The notes under the pieces: model-generated
Database searches by the model: none
What the model saw: only the letters and a program-made list of their open reading frames with translations
Told to the model about the DNA's origin: nothing
Program-made: the position numbers and the translations under genes
In this document: positions 36,555 through 46,721 of the stretch, in pieces
Numbering within the stretch: position 1 is the stretch's first letter
How the letters are laid out: each line of letters begins with the position of its first letter
From: Anaerolineae bacterium
GTDB lineage: Bacteria; Chloroflexota; Anaerolineae; Aggregatilineales; Aggregatilineaceae
Reading direction: 5' to 3'
NCBI GenBank assembly: GCA_027494015.1
Contig: JAOSJP010000001.1
Span: 310,001 to 374,000 of the forward strand
DNA length: 64,000 nucleotides

Positions 36555-37394
36555 ATGGAGCTAGTGGTCGCTGTGGTGGCCGGGCTAGGGGGGCTGGTGG
36601 TGGGGGGCGTGCTGAATGCCCTTGCGGACGATCTGCCGGTTCGCGCGCGCATCCGCCCGCCGCATTACCCGGACGGCAGCCCGCGCCCGCTGAAGGCGTG
36701 GCTGGGCCTCAGCGCGTTCGCTCTGGGCATGCGCGAAGGCCCCTCTGGGACGCCCTCAAATCCGGCTGATGAGGAGCTGCCATCCCCGGCGCGCCCCAAT
36801 CGCTTGGGCTGGCGCCATCCCCTGCTGGAACTGACCACCGGGCTGGCCTTCGCCGGGCTGACGCTGGCCTTCGCCGACGAGCCGGCGCTGTGGGCGTGGT
36901 ATGTCTACGTGGCGATCCTGCTGCTGATCACCGTGATTGACCTCGAGCACCGCCTGATCCTGTTCGCGGTCATCCTGCCCTCGTGCGCGTTCGCTGTAGT
37001 CGTGGCGGCGATTTCCCCGGCGGAGGGCAGGACGCTCAGCGAGCACCTGTGGGGCGGCGCGGTCGGGTTCCTGCTCTTCCTGGCGATGTTCCTGGGGGGA
37101 GTGGCGTTCTCCACGCTGGCCCGCAACGAGGAAGTCGCGTTCGGCTTCGGCGATGTGATGCTGGCGACGCTCAGCGGCCTGATGCTGGGCTGGCGCGGCT
37201 TCATCTTCGCCGCGCTGATCACCGTCTTCGCCGGGGCGGTGGGAGCGGTGCTGTACATGGCAGGGCGGGCGATCATCGGGCGCTACCGGCGCTTCACGCC
37301 GCTGCCCTACGGCCCGTACATTGTCCTGGGGACGCTGGTGATGCTGCTCTTTCGCCAGGAAGTGCAGGACTTGCTCCAGTCGGGCTACTACTAA
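36555..37394 (+). CDS. A24 family (prepilin) peptidase-like membrane protein
   Basis: An aspartic protease of the type 4 prepilin peptidase/preflagellin peptidase clan, 279 residues with about seven to eight membrane helices. The catalytic aspartates are D129 (TVIDLEHRLI) and D200 (AFGFGDVML). The N-terminal part has the NALADDLP...R pattern of the methyltransferase domain but no Cys-x-x-Cys zinc pairs, so it may only cleave. Substrates would be prepilins encoded elsewhere; none is in the window. AGGAGA precedes the ATG. Its TAA stop (37392-37394) is one base from a MITE-like element. Confidence 0.85.
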   Translation: MELVVAVVAGLGGLVVGGVLNALADDLPVRARIRPPHYPDGSPRPLKAWLGLSAFALGMREGPSGTPSNPADEELPSPARPNRLGWRHPLLELTTGLAFAGLTLAFADEPALWAWYVYVAILLLITVIDLEHRLILFAVILPSCAFAVVVAAISPAEGRTLSEHLWGGAVGFLLFLAMFLGGVAFSTLARNEEVAFGFGDVMLATLSGLMLGWRGFIFAALITVFAGAVGAVLYMAGRAIIGRYRRFTPLPYGPYIVLGTLVMLLFRQEVQDLLQSGYY

Positions 37395-37395
37395 C

Positions 37396-37588
37396 GGGTG
37401 CGTGCAAAAGTTGACAGCGACTCGCTGGAAGCGGGGATATTGACCTCACCCCCGGCCTCGCGGCGCTCGGCTTGCCCCCTCTCCGTCAACGGAGAGGGGG
37501 CGGCGAGGCGCGTCAGCGCCGAGCGGGGGTGAGGTCAGCCAGGGCGCAGCAGAGCAGCGCCCCTACCTGACAGGTTTTGCACGCACCC
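37396..37588. repeat. Full-length MITE-like element between two stop codons (193 bp)
   Basis: Reference copy. Terminal repeats GGGTGCGTGCAAAA (37396-37409) and TTTTGCACGCACCC (37575-37588) are exact complements. The inside has the TTGACAGCGACTCGCTGG arm, the CCTCACCCC...GGGGTGAGG palindrome, and the GGGCGCAGCAGAGCAGCGCC arm. The flanks CTACTAAC and TTACTGAC match at 6 of 8. It spans the whole gap between the A24 peptidase stop and the mnmA stop (37589-37591), so it may act as a shared terminator. Confidence 0.95.
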
Positions 37589-38671
37589 TTACTGACTCGC
37601 GGTGATGATGCCCCCGCCGAGGCACTCCTCGCCCGCGTAGAAGACAACTCCCTGGCCGGGGGTGATGTCGCGCTGCGGCTCCGCGAACTCCACCTGTACG
37701 CTCCCATCAGGCAGCACAGTCACGGCTCCTTGCGCCAGGCGCGCCTTGTAGCGAATCTTGAGGTCGGCTGCGAAGCGGTCGGCGGGCGGCCCGCCGGCGA
37801 TCCAGTTGACGCGCCCGGCAGTGAGCGAGTGGCTGCCTAGCTCGTCCGCCGGGCCGACGATCAGGGCGTTGCGCGCGGGGTCGGTCGCCAGGACGTAGAG
37901 CGGCTCGCTGTGGCTGATGCCCAGCCCCTTGCGCTGGCCGATGGTGTAATCGAGCAGGCCCGTGTGCGTGCCAAGCGGCTGTCCGTCGCGGGTGAGGATG
38001 GGGCCGGGACGGGCCGCGCCGGGCGCGTGCTGGCGCAGGAAGCGGCGGTAATCGCCGTCGGCGAGGAAGCACAAGTCCTGGCTGTCGTGTTTGGCGGCGA
38101 CGGGCAGGCCGTGCGCTGCGGCCATCGCGCGCACCTCGGCCTTCGCATAGTCACCAAGCGGGAACATGGCGTGGCGCAACCGGTCCTGCGTGATCATGCT
38201 GAGGGCATAGCTCTGGTCTTTGGCCGGGTCGCGCCCCTTGAAGAGGCGGGCGGTGCCGTCCGGCGCATGGGTGACGCGGGCGTAGTGGCCGGTCGCCAGG
38301 TAGCTCGCGCCGCTGGCCAGGGCGTGGCCGAGCAGCCACTCGAAGCGGATGTGGCGGTTGCACTCCAGGCAGGGATTGGGCGTCTCTCCGGCGGCGTAGC
38401 GGTCAATGAAGAACTGGACGATGGTGCGCCGGAAGACCTCCTGCGTGTCTATGACGTAGAAGGGGATGCCAAGCTGCGCGGCGATACGGCGGGCGTCGGC
38501 CATCTGGCCGGGCGTGCAGCAGCGGTTGGCGCCGCCCTCGCCGCAGTCTTCCGACCACAGGCGCATCATCATGCCCACCACGTCATAGCCCTGCTCGACC
38601 AGCAGGGCAGCGGCGACGGAGCTATCCACACCGCCGCTCATGGCGACGACGACGCGCGGTCGGGAGGACAT
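37589..38671 (-). CDS. mnmA: tRNA-specific 2-thiouridylase MnmA
   Basis: Adds sulfur to U34 of Lys, Glu and Gln tRNAs. The 360 residues from ATG 38671 contain the PP-loop MSGGVDSSVAA (residues 11-21), CCTPGQMADARRIA, the catalytic Cys C103 (NPCLECNRHIRFE) and C200 (HDSQDLCFLADGDYRRFL), and the YTIGQRKGLGI signature. The longer open frame upstream overlaps the PLP decarboxylase gene and is not used. It is the last gene of a unit with a PLP decarboxylase and a cysteine desulfurase that can supply the sulfur. The stop codon abuts a MITE-like element. Confidence 0.97.
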   Translation of the reverse strand: MSSRPRVVVAMSGGVDSSVAAALLVEQGYDVVGMMMRLWSEDCGEGGANRCCTPGQMADARRIAAQLGIPFYVIDTQEVFRRTIVQFFIDRYAAGETPNPCLECNRHIRFEWLLGHALASGASYLATGHYARVTHAPDGTARLFKGRDPAKDQSYALSMITQDRLRHAMFPLGDYAKAEVRAMAAAHGLPVAAKHDSQDLCFLADGDYRRFLRQHAPGAARPGPILTRDGQPLGTHTGLLDYTIGQRKGLGISHSEPLYVLATDPARNALIVGPADELGSHSLTAGRVNWIAGGPPADRFAADLKIRYKARLAQGAVTVLPDGSVQVEFAEPQRDITPGQGVVFYAGEECLGGGIITASQ

Positions 38672-38706
38672 GGGTGGGTGCCTCGCGCTTTTCCTGGTTC
38701 GTTCTC

Positions 38707-40071
38707 TCACGCCGGAGCAGAACTGCGCACGTTCGCGGCGATGCGCAGCATGGCGGCCAGGCTGCGCTCGACATCTTCGTCGGTGGTGGCGCAGGACGAC
38801 ACGCTGATGCGCATGGCTGTCTGGTTGTGCCACACGGTTCCCCCACACCAGCAGGTGCCGTCGCTCTGAATGCTGGCGATCACGCGCCGGGTCGTTTCCG
38901 GGTCGCCGAAGGCAACCAAGACCTGGTTGAGCACCACGTCATTAAGCACCTCATAGCCCGCCGCTGCTAACCCTTCGGCGAAGCGCGTCGCCTGGCGGCA
39001 GTTGCGGGCAATTATCTCCGCAACACCCGCGCGTCCCAGGGTCCGCAGCGCGGCCCAGACTTCCACGCCGCGCGCGCGCCGCGAAAGCTCCGGTGTGTAC
39101 TGCGACGGCTCGCGGTGATCCCCCTGCGGGAGATAGGCCGCGGTCAGTGTCATCGCGGCGCGCAGGTGCGCCGGATCGCGGACAAAGGCCAGCCCGCAGT
39201 CATAGGGCACGTTCAGCCACTTGTGTGCGTCGGTCGCCCAGGAGTCCGCCTCAGAGACACCGCGAACGAGGTGCGCGTGATCTGGCGAAGCGGCGGCCCA
39301 TAGCCCAAACGCACCGTCCACATGCACCCATGCGCCGGCCTCGTGGGCGGCGGCGCAAAGCTGTGGGGCGGGGTCAAACGCGCCGGTGTTGACGTTGCCG
39401 GCCTGGATGCACAGGATCGTCGGGCCGCTGATGGGCGGCAGGGCGCTGGCGCGCATCCGGCCCTGGCTGTCGGTGGGGACGATAGTCACGCGCTCGCGCC
39501 CCAGGCCGAGCAGCCCCAGCGATTTGCGCAGCGATGGGTGAGCCTCTTCGCCAATGATCATCGTCAATGGGGGCGCGCCGTACAATCCGTGAGCCTCAAC
39601 GTCCCAACCCTCAGCGGCCAGCACCGCATGACGCGCCGACGCCAGGGCGGTGAAGTTGCCCAGCGTCGCGCCCGTGACAAAGGACACGCCGCTGTCTTGG
39701 GGTAGGCCAAGAATGTCGAGCAGCCAATCAGCGGCAATCTCTTCGAGCGCAGTGGTGATGGGAGCGGCGGCGAAAAGCCCGGTATTCTGATCCCACGCGC
39801 CGGCCAGCCACTGGGCGGCGACGGTGACCGGGAGCGAACCGCCGATCACGAAGCCGAAAAAACGCCCGCCGCTGGTGGCGGTGGTGGCCGGGGAGCCGAT
39901 CTCATCCAGCTCGGCCAGCGCAAGGTGGGGATCAGAGGGATGTTCCGGCAGGGGGATGCGCAGCTCGTCCAGGCGAGCCAGCACGTCGGGCGATGGCCCC
40001 ACGCGTCGCTCCGGGAGCGACGCTCGATACTGCATCGCACGTTCAGCCGCGAATCGGAGCAGCGTTTCCAT
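38707..40071 (-). CDS. PLP-dependent group II decarboxylase-like enzyme
   Basis: Fold-type I PLP enzyme of the glutamate/tyrosine/aromatic-amino-acid decarboxylase group, 454 residues. Motifs: FVTGATLGNFTALASARHAV, IIGEEAHPSLRKSLGLLGLG (His that stacks on PLP), VHVDGAFGLW with D252, and the Schiff-base lysine K284 in WATDAHKWLNVPYDCGLAFV. The C-terminal DEDVERSLAAMLRIA is typical. The substrate cannot be read from the sequence. It sits between the cysteine desulfurase (48 bases) and mnmA (35 bases), so co-transcription is likely, but a tie to tRNA thiolation is not established. Confidence 0.88.
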   Translation of the reverse strand: METLLRFAAERAMQYRASLPERRVGPSPDVLARLDELRIPLPEHPSDPHLALAELDEIGSPATTATSGGRFFGFVIGGSLPVTVAAQWLAGAWDQNTGLFAAAPITTALEEIAADWLLDILGLPQDSGVSFVTGATLGNFTALASARHAVLAAEGWDVEAHGLYGAPPLTMIIGEEAHPSLRKSLGLLGLGRERVTIVPTDSQGRMRASALPPISGPTILCIQAGNVNTGAFDPAPQLCAAAHEAGAWVHVDGAFGLWAAASPDHAHLVRGVSEADSWATDAHKWLNVPYDCGLAFVRDPAHLRAAMTLTAAYLPQGDHREPSQYTPELSRRARGVEVWAALRTLGRAGVAEIIARNCRQATRFAEGLAAAGYEVLNDVVLNQVLVAFGDPETTRRVIASIQSDGTCWCGGTVWHNQTAMRISVSSCATTDEDVERSLAAMLRIAANVRSSAPA

Positions 40072-40119
40072 AATGGACTCCTTCGATGGTCTCCGACTTG
40101 CCAGGTTGTGGGCGATTGG

Positions 40120-41301
40120 CTATGCGGGCGAGAGGGCGGCCATGCGCCGCACGGCGGCCACAGTCTCCGGCAGGGCGGACAGGACGGCGGCGATGTCGTC
40201 GGCGGTGGTGCTGCGTCCCAGCGAGAGACGCAGCCCGCCGCGCGTCCACTGCGGGCCGAAGCCCAGCGTTTCGAGGATGGCGGAGGGTTGCTCGTTGCCG
40301 GACTTGCAGGCGCTGCCCGACGAAGCAGCGATTCCCCGCTGGTCGAGATGCATCAGCAGCGTGCTGCTCAGCACGTCCTTGAAGGCGAAGCTGGCGTGGC
40401 CTGGCAGACGGTCTACGGGATCGCCGGTCAGCTCCGCGTCGGGGATGGCGCTGAGCACGCCCGCGACCAGGCGCTGGCGAAGGTCGCTCAGGTGAGCGGC
40501 GTGTTCCGCGCGCTCGGCGCAGGCGATCTCCAGCGCCACCGCCGTGCCGACAATGCCCGGCGTGTTGTGCGTGCCCGCGCGCCGGCCTTCCTCGTGGCTG
40601 GCCCCGGTCTGTGCGGAGAGATAGGGCACGTGCTCGCGCAGGACGAGCACCCCGGCACCCTTCGGCCCGTAGAACTTGTGCGACGAGAGCGAAAGCAGGT
40701 CCATGCCCATGCCTGCGATGTCGAGCGCCAGATGGCCAGGCGACTGCACGGCGTCGGTGTGGAAAAGCGCGCCGTGTTCGTGGGCGATGGCTGCATACTC
40801 GGCGATGGGGCTGACCGTGCCGATCTCATTGTTGGCGTGGATCAGGCTGACCAGGGCGATCCCGTTGGCGGGCAGTCCGCGCAAGGCCGCGCGCAGGTCG
40901 TCGGCGTTCGCGCGGCCCGCGCGGTCCACTGGCACGATGCGCAGCGATGCGCCGAGCGTGTCGTGAATCTGCCGGGCGGTGACGGCGACTGCCGCGTGCT
41001 CCACCGGGCTGGTGATCACGGTAAAGGGGCGGTCGTGAACGCGGGCATACTGCGCCGGCCCGCGCAAGGCGAGATTGTCGCTCTCGGTGCCGCCGCTGGT
41101 GAAGACGACTTCAGCGGGCGAGCAGCTCAGACAGCGGGCGACGGTTGCGCGCGCCCCCTCAATAGCCCCTTCCGCGAGATGGCCCACGCGGTGAATTGCC
41201 TTCGAGTTGCCGAACTGCTCGGCGAAGTACGGCTGCATGGCGGCCAGGACGCGCGGATCGAGTGGGGTGGTGGCGCTGTAGTCGAGATAGATAGGTGGCA
41301 T
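40120..41301 (-). CDS. Cysteine desulfurase (NifS/IscS type)
   Basis: Takes sulfur from cysteine as an enzyme persulfide for Fe-S clusters or tRNA thiolation. The 393 residues show YLDYSATTPLD, FTSGGTESDNLAL, HANNEIGTVSPI, the PLP lysine K209 (LSSHKFYGPKGAG) and the mobile-loop cysteine C332 (SSGSACKSGNEQPS). This is a group I desulfurase of NifS/IscS style. No iscU, iscR or sufB is adjacent; mnmA two genes downstream is the likely acceptor, by analogy with desulfurase-mnmA operons. A TACAAT at 41348-41343 may be its -10 box. Confidence 0.94.
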   Translation of the reverse strand: MPPIYLDYSATTPLDPRVLAAMQPYFAEQFGNSKAIHRVGHLAEGAIEGARATVARCLSCSPAEVVFTSGGTESDNLALRGPAQYARVHDRPFTVITSPVEHAAVAVTARQIHDTLGASLRIVPVDRAGRANADDLRAALRGLPANGIALVSLIHANNEIGTVSPIAEYAAIAHEHGALFHTDAVQSPGHLALDIAGMGMDLLSLSSHKFYGPKGAGVLVLREHVPYLSAQTGASHEEGRRAGTHNTPGIVGTAVALEIACAERAEHAAHLSDLRQRLVAGVLSAIPDAELTGDPVDRLPGHASFAFKDVLSSTLLMHLDQRGIAASSGSACKSGNEQPSAILETLGFGPQWTRGGLRLSLGRSTTADDIAAVLSALPETVAAVRRMAALSPA

Positions 41302-41386
41302 GAATGTGGCCTCGTCACGGCGTCAGGAGTGTCTGTGGGCAGATTGTAGCGCGGGCGGTACAAAACGCCATGCGGCGGGGCGCGTC

Positions 41387-41578
41387 GGGTGCGTGCAAAA
41401 CCTGTCAGGTAGGGGCGCTGCTCTGCTGCGCCCTGATTGACCTCACCCCCGCTCGGCGCTGACGCGCCTCGCCGCCCCCTCTCCGCTGCGGAGAGGGGGC
41501 AAGCCGAGCGCAGCGAGGCTGGGGGTGAGGTCAATATCCCCGCGTCCAGCGAGTCGCTGTCAACTTTCGCACGCACCC
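41387..41578. repeat. Full-length MITE-like element, reverse orientation (192 bp)
   Basis: GGGTGCGTGCAAAA at the left and TTTCGCACGCACCC at the right, with the arms and core in the opposite order to 37396-37588. No matching 8-bp flanks are seen. It lies in the 654-base gap 41302-41955, which also holds an old diverged ACTTCC-type palindrome (41619-41662) and a promoter; 41730-41955 shows no other recognisable feature. Confidence 0.92.
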
Positions 41579-41698
41579 CGCCAGGCGAAGAGGAGGTTGG
41601 CGGCTCAGGGTGACACAGACTCCCGAAGTCCTGCGCAAGACCTGGGAAGTCTCATCCGCGTCTGTGCAATTCGGCAGGCTGCGCAGTGACTTATCTCT

Positions 41699-41727
41699 GT
41701 GGCAGGGGCGAAGGGGGGCGTTATAAT
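41699..41727 (+). promoter_or_regulatory. Putative promoter of the acyl-CoA synthetase operon
   Basis: GTGGCA (41699-41704), a 17-base spacer and a perfect TATAAT (41722-41727). The leader would be about 220 bases. I see no riboswitch-like conservation that I can name in it. Confidence 0.45.
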
Positions 41728-41955
41728 GGCGACTGGCTTGGCGACACCGTCGTTTCGCGTACTTCCACTGCCACAGTCATGCCATGATGGGCTGTACCGA
41801 CGGCGAGACACGCTGCCCCCGCCCAGGGGCAGGAGAAGCGCTCCGCGCAGTCACCCGCACCTCCGCCGCCAGCCTGCCCGGCGCGTCATCCGGCTGGACT
41901 CCGCAGCAAGAGGCGGCCAGGTGTTTCGCTTTAGTGTTCAATCCTGGGAGTATCT

Positions 41956-44058
41956 ATGCTTGAGGGATTCTTCAAACCAAACGCAGTAGCGATCGTTGGC
42001 GCGAGCACGAAGCCTGGCAAGCTCGGCTATTCCGTGCTGGCCAACGTCATCGAGTCCGGCTTCAGGGGGGAAATCTACCCGATCAACCCCGGCGCCACGC
42101 AGATTGCCGGATACAAAGCATACGATTCGGTGATGAGCCTGCCCGAAACGCCCGACCTGGCCGTGATCGTCATTCCCTACAACGCCGTGCCGGCGGCGCT
42201 GCGCGAATGCGGGGAGAAGGGCATCAAATCGGTGGTCGTCATCAGCGCGGGCTTTCGTGAGGCCAGCGTCGAAGGGGCTGAGCGCGAAGAGGAAGTCATC
42301 GAGATCGCCAAGAAGTATGGCATTCGCGTCATCGGGCCGAACTGCCTGGGCATCATTGACACGTATACGCCTCTGAACGCGACCTTTGCCGCCGGGACGC
42401 CGCCGCAGGGCAACATCTCGTTCATGTCGCAGTCCGGCGCACTGCAAACGGCGATCCTGGACTGGTCGCTGGCCTCGCAGGACCTGGGCTTCAGCCGCTT
42501 TGTGAGCCTGGGCAACAAGGCCGATGTCAGCGAGACCGACCTGATGCTCGACTGGGCGGACGACCCGCAGACGCGCGTGATGCTGGCCTACATTGAGGGC
42601 GTGCCCAAGGGGCCGGAGTTCATGCGCGTGGCGCGCGAAGTCAGCCGCAAAAAGCCGATTCTGGTCTTGAAGAGCGGCGTGACCGAGTCCGGCTCGCGGG
42701 CGGTCTCCAGTCACACGGGATCGCTGGCCGGGGCGGAGGCAGCCTATGACGCGGCTTTCTACCAGGCCGGTGTGCTGCGCATGAACACTCTGGAAGAGCT
42801 ATTCGGCAACGCGCGCGCGTTCGCCAACCAGCCGCTGCCCAATGGCAGCCGCATCGCCATCATCACCAACGCGGGTGGCCCCGGCATTCTGGCCACGGAT
42901 ACGTTGGAGCGGGCGGGGATGCAGCTCGCCCGGCTGCAACATGAGACGGTGCACAAGCTGGAAGAATTCCTGCCCGACGCAGCCAGCGCCGCCAACCCGG
43001 TGGACGTGCTGGGAGACGCGCGCCATGAGCGTTACGCCCAGGCGATGGAGCTGGTGGCGCTCGACCCTAACGTGGACGGGCTGCTGTGCATCGTCACGCC
43101 GCAGGCCATGACCGACATCGTCGAGACGGCCAACGCAGTGGGGAAGCTCAGCCAGCGCATAGACAAGCCCATCCTGGGGGCCTTCATGGGCGAAGAGCGG
43201 GCCAAAGCGGGCGAGGACGTGCTGGCGAGCTACGACGTGCCCAACTACAAGTTCCCGGAGCAGGCGGCGCGCGCCTTTGCCGCCATGCGCGACTACATCG
43301 TCGCCCGCGACCGCCCGGAGCCAGAATTCGTCACCTACGAGGTGGACCGCGACGCCGTGCGCAAGGTGTTCGACCAGGCCTACGCCGAGGGGCGGGTCAG
43401 CGTTGGCGAAGCCGAGGCGCGCGCTGTGGCCGAGGCATACGGGCTGCACCTGCCCAAGAGCCAGCTTGCCGCGACAGCGGACGAAGCGGTGCGCGCCGCC
43501 GGCGAGATTGGCTACCCGGTGGTGCTCAAGATCGCCAGCCCGGACATTCTGCACAAGACGGATGTGGGCGGCGTGAAGGTGGGGCTGCAGAACGCCAGCG
43601 ACGTGCGCGATGCCTTCGACCTGATCGTTTACCGGGCGACGCGCTACGTGCCGGATGCGCGCATCTGGGGCTGCCTGGTGCAGCAAATGGTGCCTATGAA
43701 CGGCATCGAAGTGCTGGTCGGCATGAGCAAAGACCCGCAGTTCGGCCCGTTGGTGACTTTCGGTTTAGGTGGTATCCTGGTGGAAGCGTTGAAGGATGTC
43801 ACCTTCCGCGTTGCGCCGTTTGGCCGCCAGGACGCCGAAGAGATGCTCGACGAGATTCGCGCGACGGCGCTGCTGGCAGGCGTGCGCGGGCGTCCCCCGG
43901 CGGACCGCGCGGCCATGACTGACACCCTGCTGCGCATCAACCAGCTTGTGACCGATTTCCCGGAGATCGTCGAAATGGACATCAACCCGCTGATGGTCTA
44001 CGAGGCCGGGCAGGGGGCGATCACGCTGGACATGCGTCTGGTGCTCAAAAGCAAATGA
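41956..44058 (+). CDS. Acetate--CoA ligase (ADP-forming), fused alpha-beta type
   Basis: Interconverts acyl-CoA + ADP + phosphate with acid + CoA + ATP, giving ATP from acetyl-CoA. The 700 residues have a CoA-binding Rossmann domain (VAIVGASTKPGKLGYSVLAN), ligase domains with GPNCLGIID and FMSQSGALQTAIL, the phosphohistidine H253 in SSHTGSLAGAEAAYD, and a C-terminal ATP-grasp domain (EAYGLHLPKSQLA, YPVVLKIASPDILHKTDVGGV, PLVTFGLGGILVEALKD, EMDINPLMVYE). Domain order is the fused ACD type of archaea and some bacteria. Protein acetyl-CoA synthetase-like (Pat) fusions are excluded because no GNAT domain is present. A Pta-N-like gene follows 44 bases later. Confidence 0.92.
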   Translation: MLEGFFKPNAVAIVGASTKPGKLGYSVLANVIESGFRGEIYPINPGATQIAGYKAYDSVMSLPETPDLAVIVIPYNAVPAALRECGEKGIKSVVVISAGFREASVEGAEREEEVIEIAKKYGIRVIGPNCLGIIDTYTPLNATFAAGTPPQGNISFMSQSGALQTAILDWSLASQDLGFSRFVSLGNKADVSETDLMLDWADDPQTRVMLAYIEGVPKGPEFMRVAREVSRKKPILVLKSGVTESGSRAVSSHTGSLAGAEAAYDAAFYQAGVLRMNTLEELFGNARAFANQPLPNGSRIAIITNAGGPGILATDTLERAGMQLARLQHETVHKLEEFLPDAASAANPVDVLGDARHERYAQAMELVALDPNVDGLLCIVTPQAMTDIVETANAVGKLSQRIDKPILGAFMGEERAKAGEDVLASYDVPNYKFPEQAARAFAAMRDYIVARDRPEPEFVTYEVDRDAVRKVFDQAYAEGRVSVGEAEARAVAEAYGLHLPKSQLAATADEAVRAAGEIGYPVVLKIASPDILHKTDVGGVKVGLQNASDVRDAFDLIVYRATRYVPDARIWGCLVQQMVPMNGIEVLVGMSKDPQFGPLVTFGLGGILVEALKDVTFRVAPFGRQDAEEMLDEIRATALLAGVRGRPPADRAAMTDTLLRINQLVTDFPEIVEMDINPLMVYEAGQGAITLDMRLVLKSK

Positions 44059-44102
44059 GACGTCCGATAGGGCATTCTGCTAGCTGAGAAGGACAGACAG
44101 AC

Positions 44103-45182
44103 ATGACGAGTTTGTACATCACTTCGGTCAACACCTATTCCGGCAAGACGGCGATTGCGCTGGGCCTGGGGCTGCGTATGCAGGCGGCGGGGCTGAAGGT
44201 GGGCTATCTGAAGCCCGTCAGCACGCAGCCGTACAAAGCCGGAGGCCGCGTGCTGGACGAGGATGCCGATTTCGTGCGCCGGACGCTGGGGCTGGAAACG
44301 CCGCCGTGGGAGCTTTCGCCGGTGATCATCACCAGCGAATTGCTCGAAGAGGCGATGGACGGCACGATGGAGCGCGACCTGCTGGCCGAGATCGAGAATG
44401 CGCACAAGCAGGCCAGCGAAGACAACGACGTGGTGATCCTGGAGGGCGGCGCGAGTATGCGCGAGGGCTACGCGGTGGGCGTCAACACGCTTAGCGTGGT
44501 TGAGCGCCTGAAAGTGCCCACTGTGAGCGTGGTGAGCTATGGCGAGCAGTGCCGCGCGGCCATGTGCGTGCTGGACGATGCGCTGGCTTCGCTGCGTCGC
44601 CTGGGCGATCATCTCATCGGTGTAGTGCTCAACGGCGTGCCGCGCGAGGATATGGTCTACATCCGCGAGCGCGTGGTGCCTTTCCTGGAAAAGCAGGGCA
44701 TCAAGGTGCTGGGCGTGCTGCCTTACGATCCGTATCTTCAGGCGCTGAGCGTCGGCGAGATCATGGACTCGCTGAAGGCCAAAGTGCTCACCGGCTCGCA
44801 CCTGCGCGAGCGGCTGATCGAGCACCTGAGCGTGGGCGCGATGACGGTCGAATCAGCGCTGCCGCGCTTCCGTCGCCAGCTCAACAAGGCTGTGTTCACT
44901 GGCGGCGACCGCACCGACATTCAGGCGGCGGCCCTGGAGACTTCGACCACCTGCCTGGTGCTGACGGGCAACATGCAGCCGACGAGCACGATCCTGCGCC
45001 GCGCGGAAGAATTGAACGTCGCGGTGCTGCTGGTGCCAGATAGCACGCTCGAAGCGGTCGAGAAAGTGGAGAGCATGTTCGGGCGGACGAGCCTGGGCCA
45101 GCCGGAGAAGCTCAGCCGCTTCCAGGCGATTGTGGCCGAGCACCTGAAGTACGACGAGTTGATGCAGCTTCTGAAGCTGTGA
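44103..45182 (+). CDS. Pta N-terminal-like protein: dethiobiotin-synthetase-fold P-loop domain plus DRTGG domain
   Basis: A 359-residue protein matching the regulatory N-terminal half of long phosphotransacetylases. It has an AAA_26 P-loop domain (SVNTYSGKTAIALGLGLRMQ; VGYLKPVSTQPYK; VVILEGGASMREGYAVG) and a DRTGG domain (about 215-325, with GGDRTDIQAAALE). The catalytic phosphate acetyltransferase domain is absent. It follows an ADP-forming acyl-CoA synthetase, which would make Pta-AckA unnecessary. I infer a regulatory or ligand-sensing partner of the synthetase. AGGACAGACAGAC precedes the ATG. Confidence 0.88.
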   Translation: MTSLYITSVNTYSGKTAIALGLGLRMQAAGLKVGYLKPVSTQPYKAGGRVLDEDADFVRRTLGLETPPWELSPVIITSELLEEAMDGTMERDLLAEIENAHKQASEDNDVVILEGGASMREGYAVGVNTLSVVERLKVPTVSVVSYGEQCRAAMCVLDDALASLRRLGDHLIGVVLNGVPREDMVYIRERVVPFLEKQGIKVLGVLPYDPYLQALSVGEIMDSLKAKVLTGSHLRERLIEHLSVGAMTVESALPRFRRQLNKAVFTGGDRTDIQAAALETSTTCLVLTGNMQPTSTILRRAEELNVAVLLVPDSTLEAVEKVESMFGRTSLGQPEKLSRFQAIVAEHLKYDELMQLLKL

Positions 45183-45204
45183 TCTCGCTTGGCTTACCCG
45201 CTCC

Positions 45205-45226
45205 GGGGCGTAGCGCGCTACGCCCC
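45205..45226. repeat. 22-bp perfect palindrome
   Basis: GGGGCGTAGCG paired with CGCTACGCCCC, related to the GTAGGGG/CCCCTAC family and placed between the Pta-like gene and eno. Confidence 0.75.
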
Positions 45227-45232
45227 TCTTGA

Positions 45233-46612
<1,380 letters not shown>

Positions 46613-46646
46613 GCGGGGCGCAAGACCTGGAGGATCGTGAACTCTG

Positions 46647-46688
46647 CGAATGCCTGGACTGGGCGTATCAGCACAGCCCAGGCATTCG
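46647..46688 (+). terminator. Hairpin between eno and pyk
   Basis: An 11-bp perfect stem CGAATGCCTGG with CCAGGCATTCG, a 20-base loop containing a second GGGC/GCCC stem, followed by TTGTG. It may attenuate rather than stop transcription because the T tract is poor. Confidence 0.55.
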
Positions 46689-46721
46689 TTGTGCTGGCCG
46701 AGCGGCGGGAGAGAGGCGAGC

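Noticed and set aside
41699..41989. 96-codon frame starting at a GTG in the leader of the acyl-CoA synthetase
   Set aside because: It overlaps the promoter -35/-10 and the synthetase start; Arg/Pro/Ser-rich with no ribosome site.
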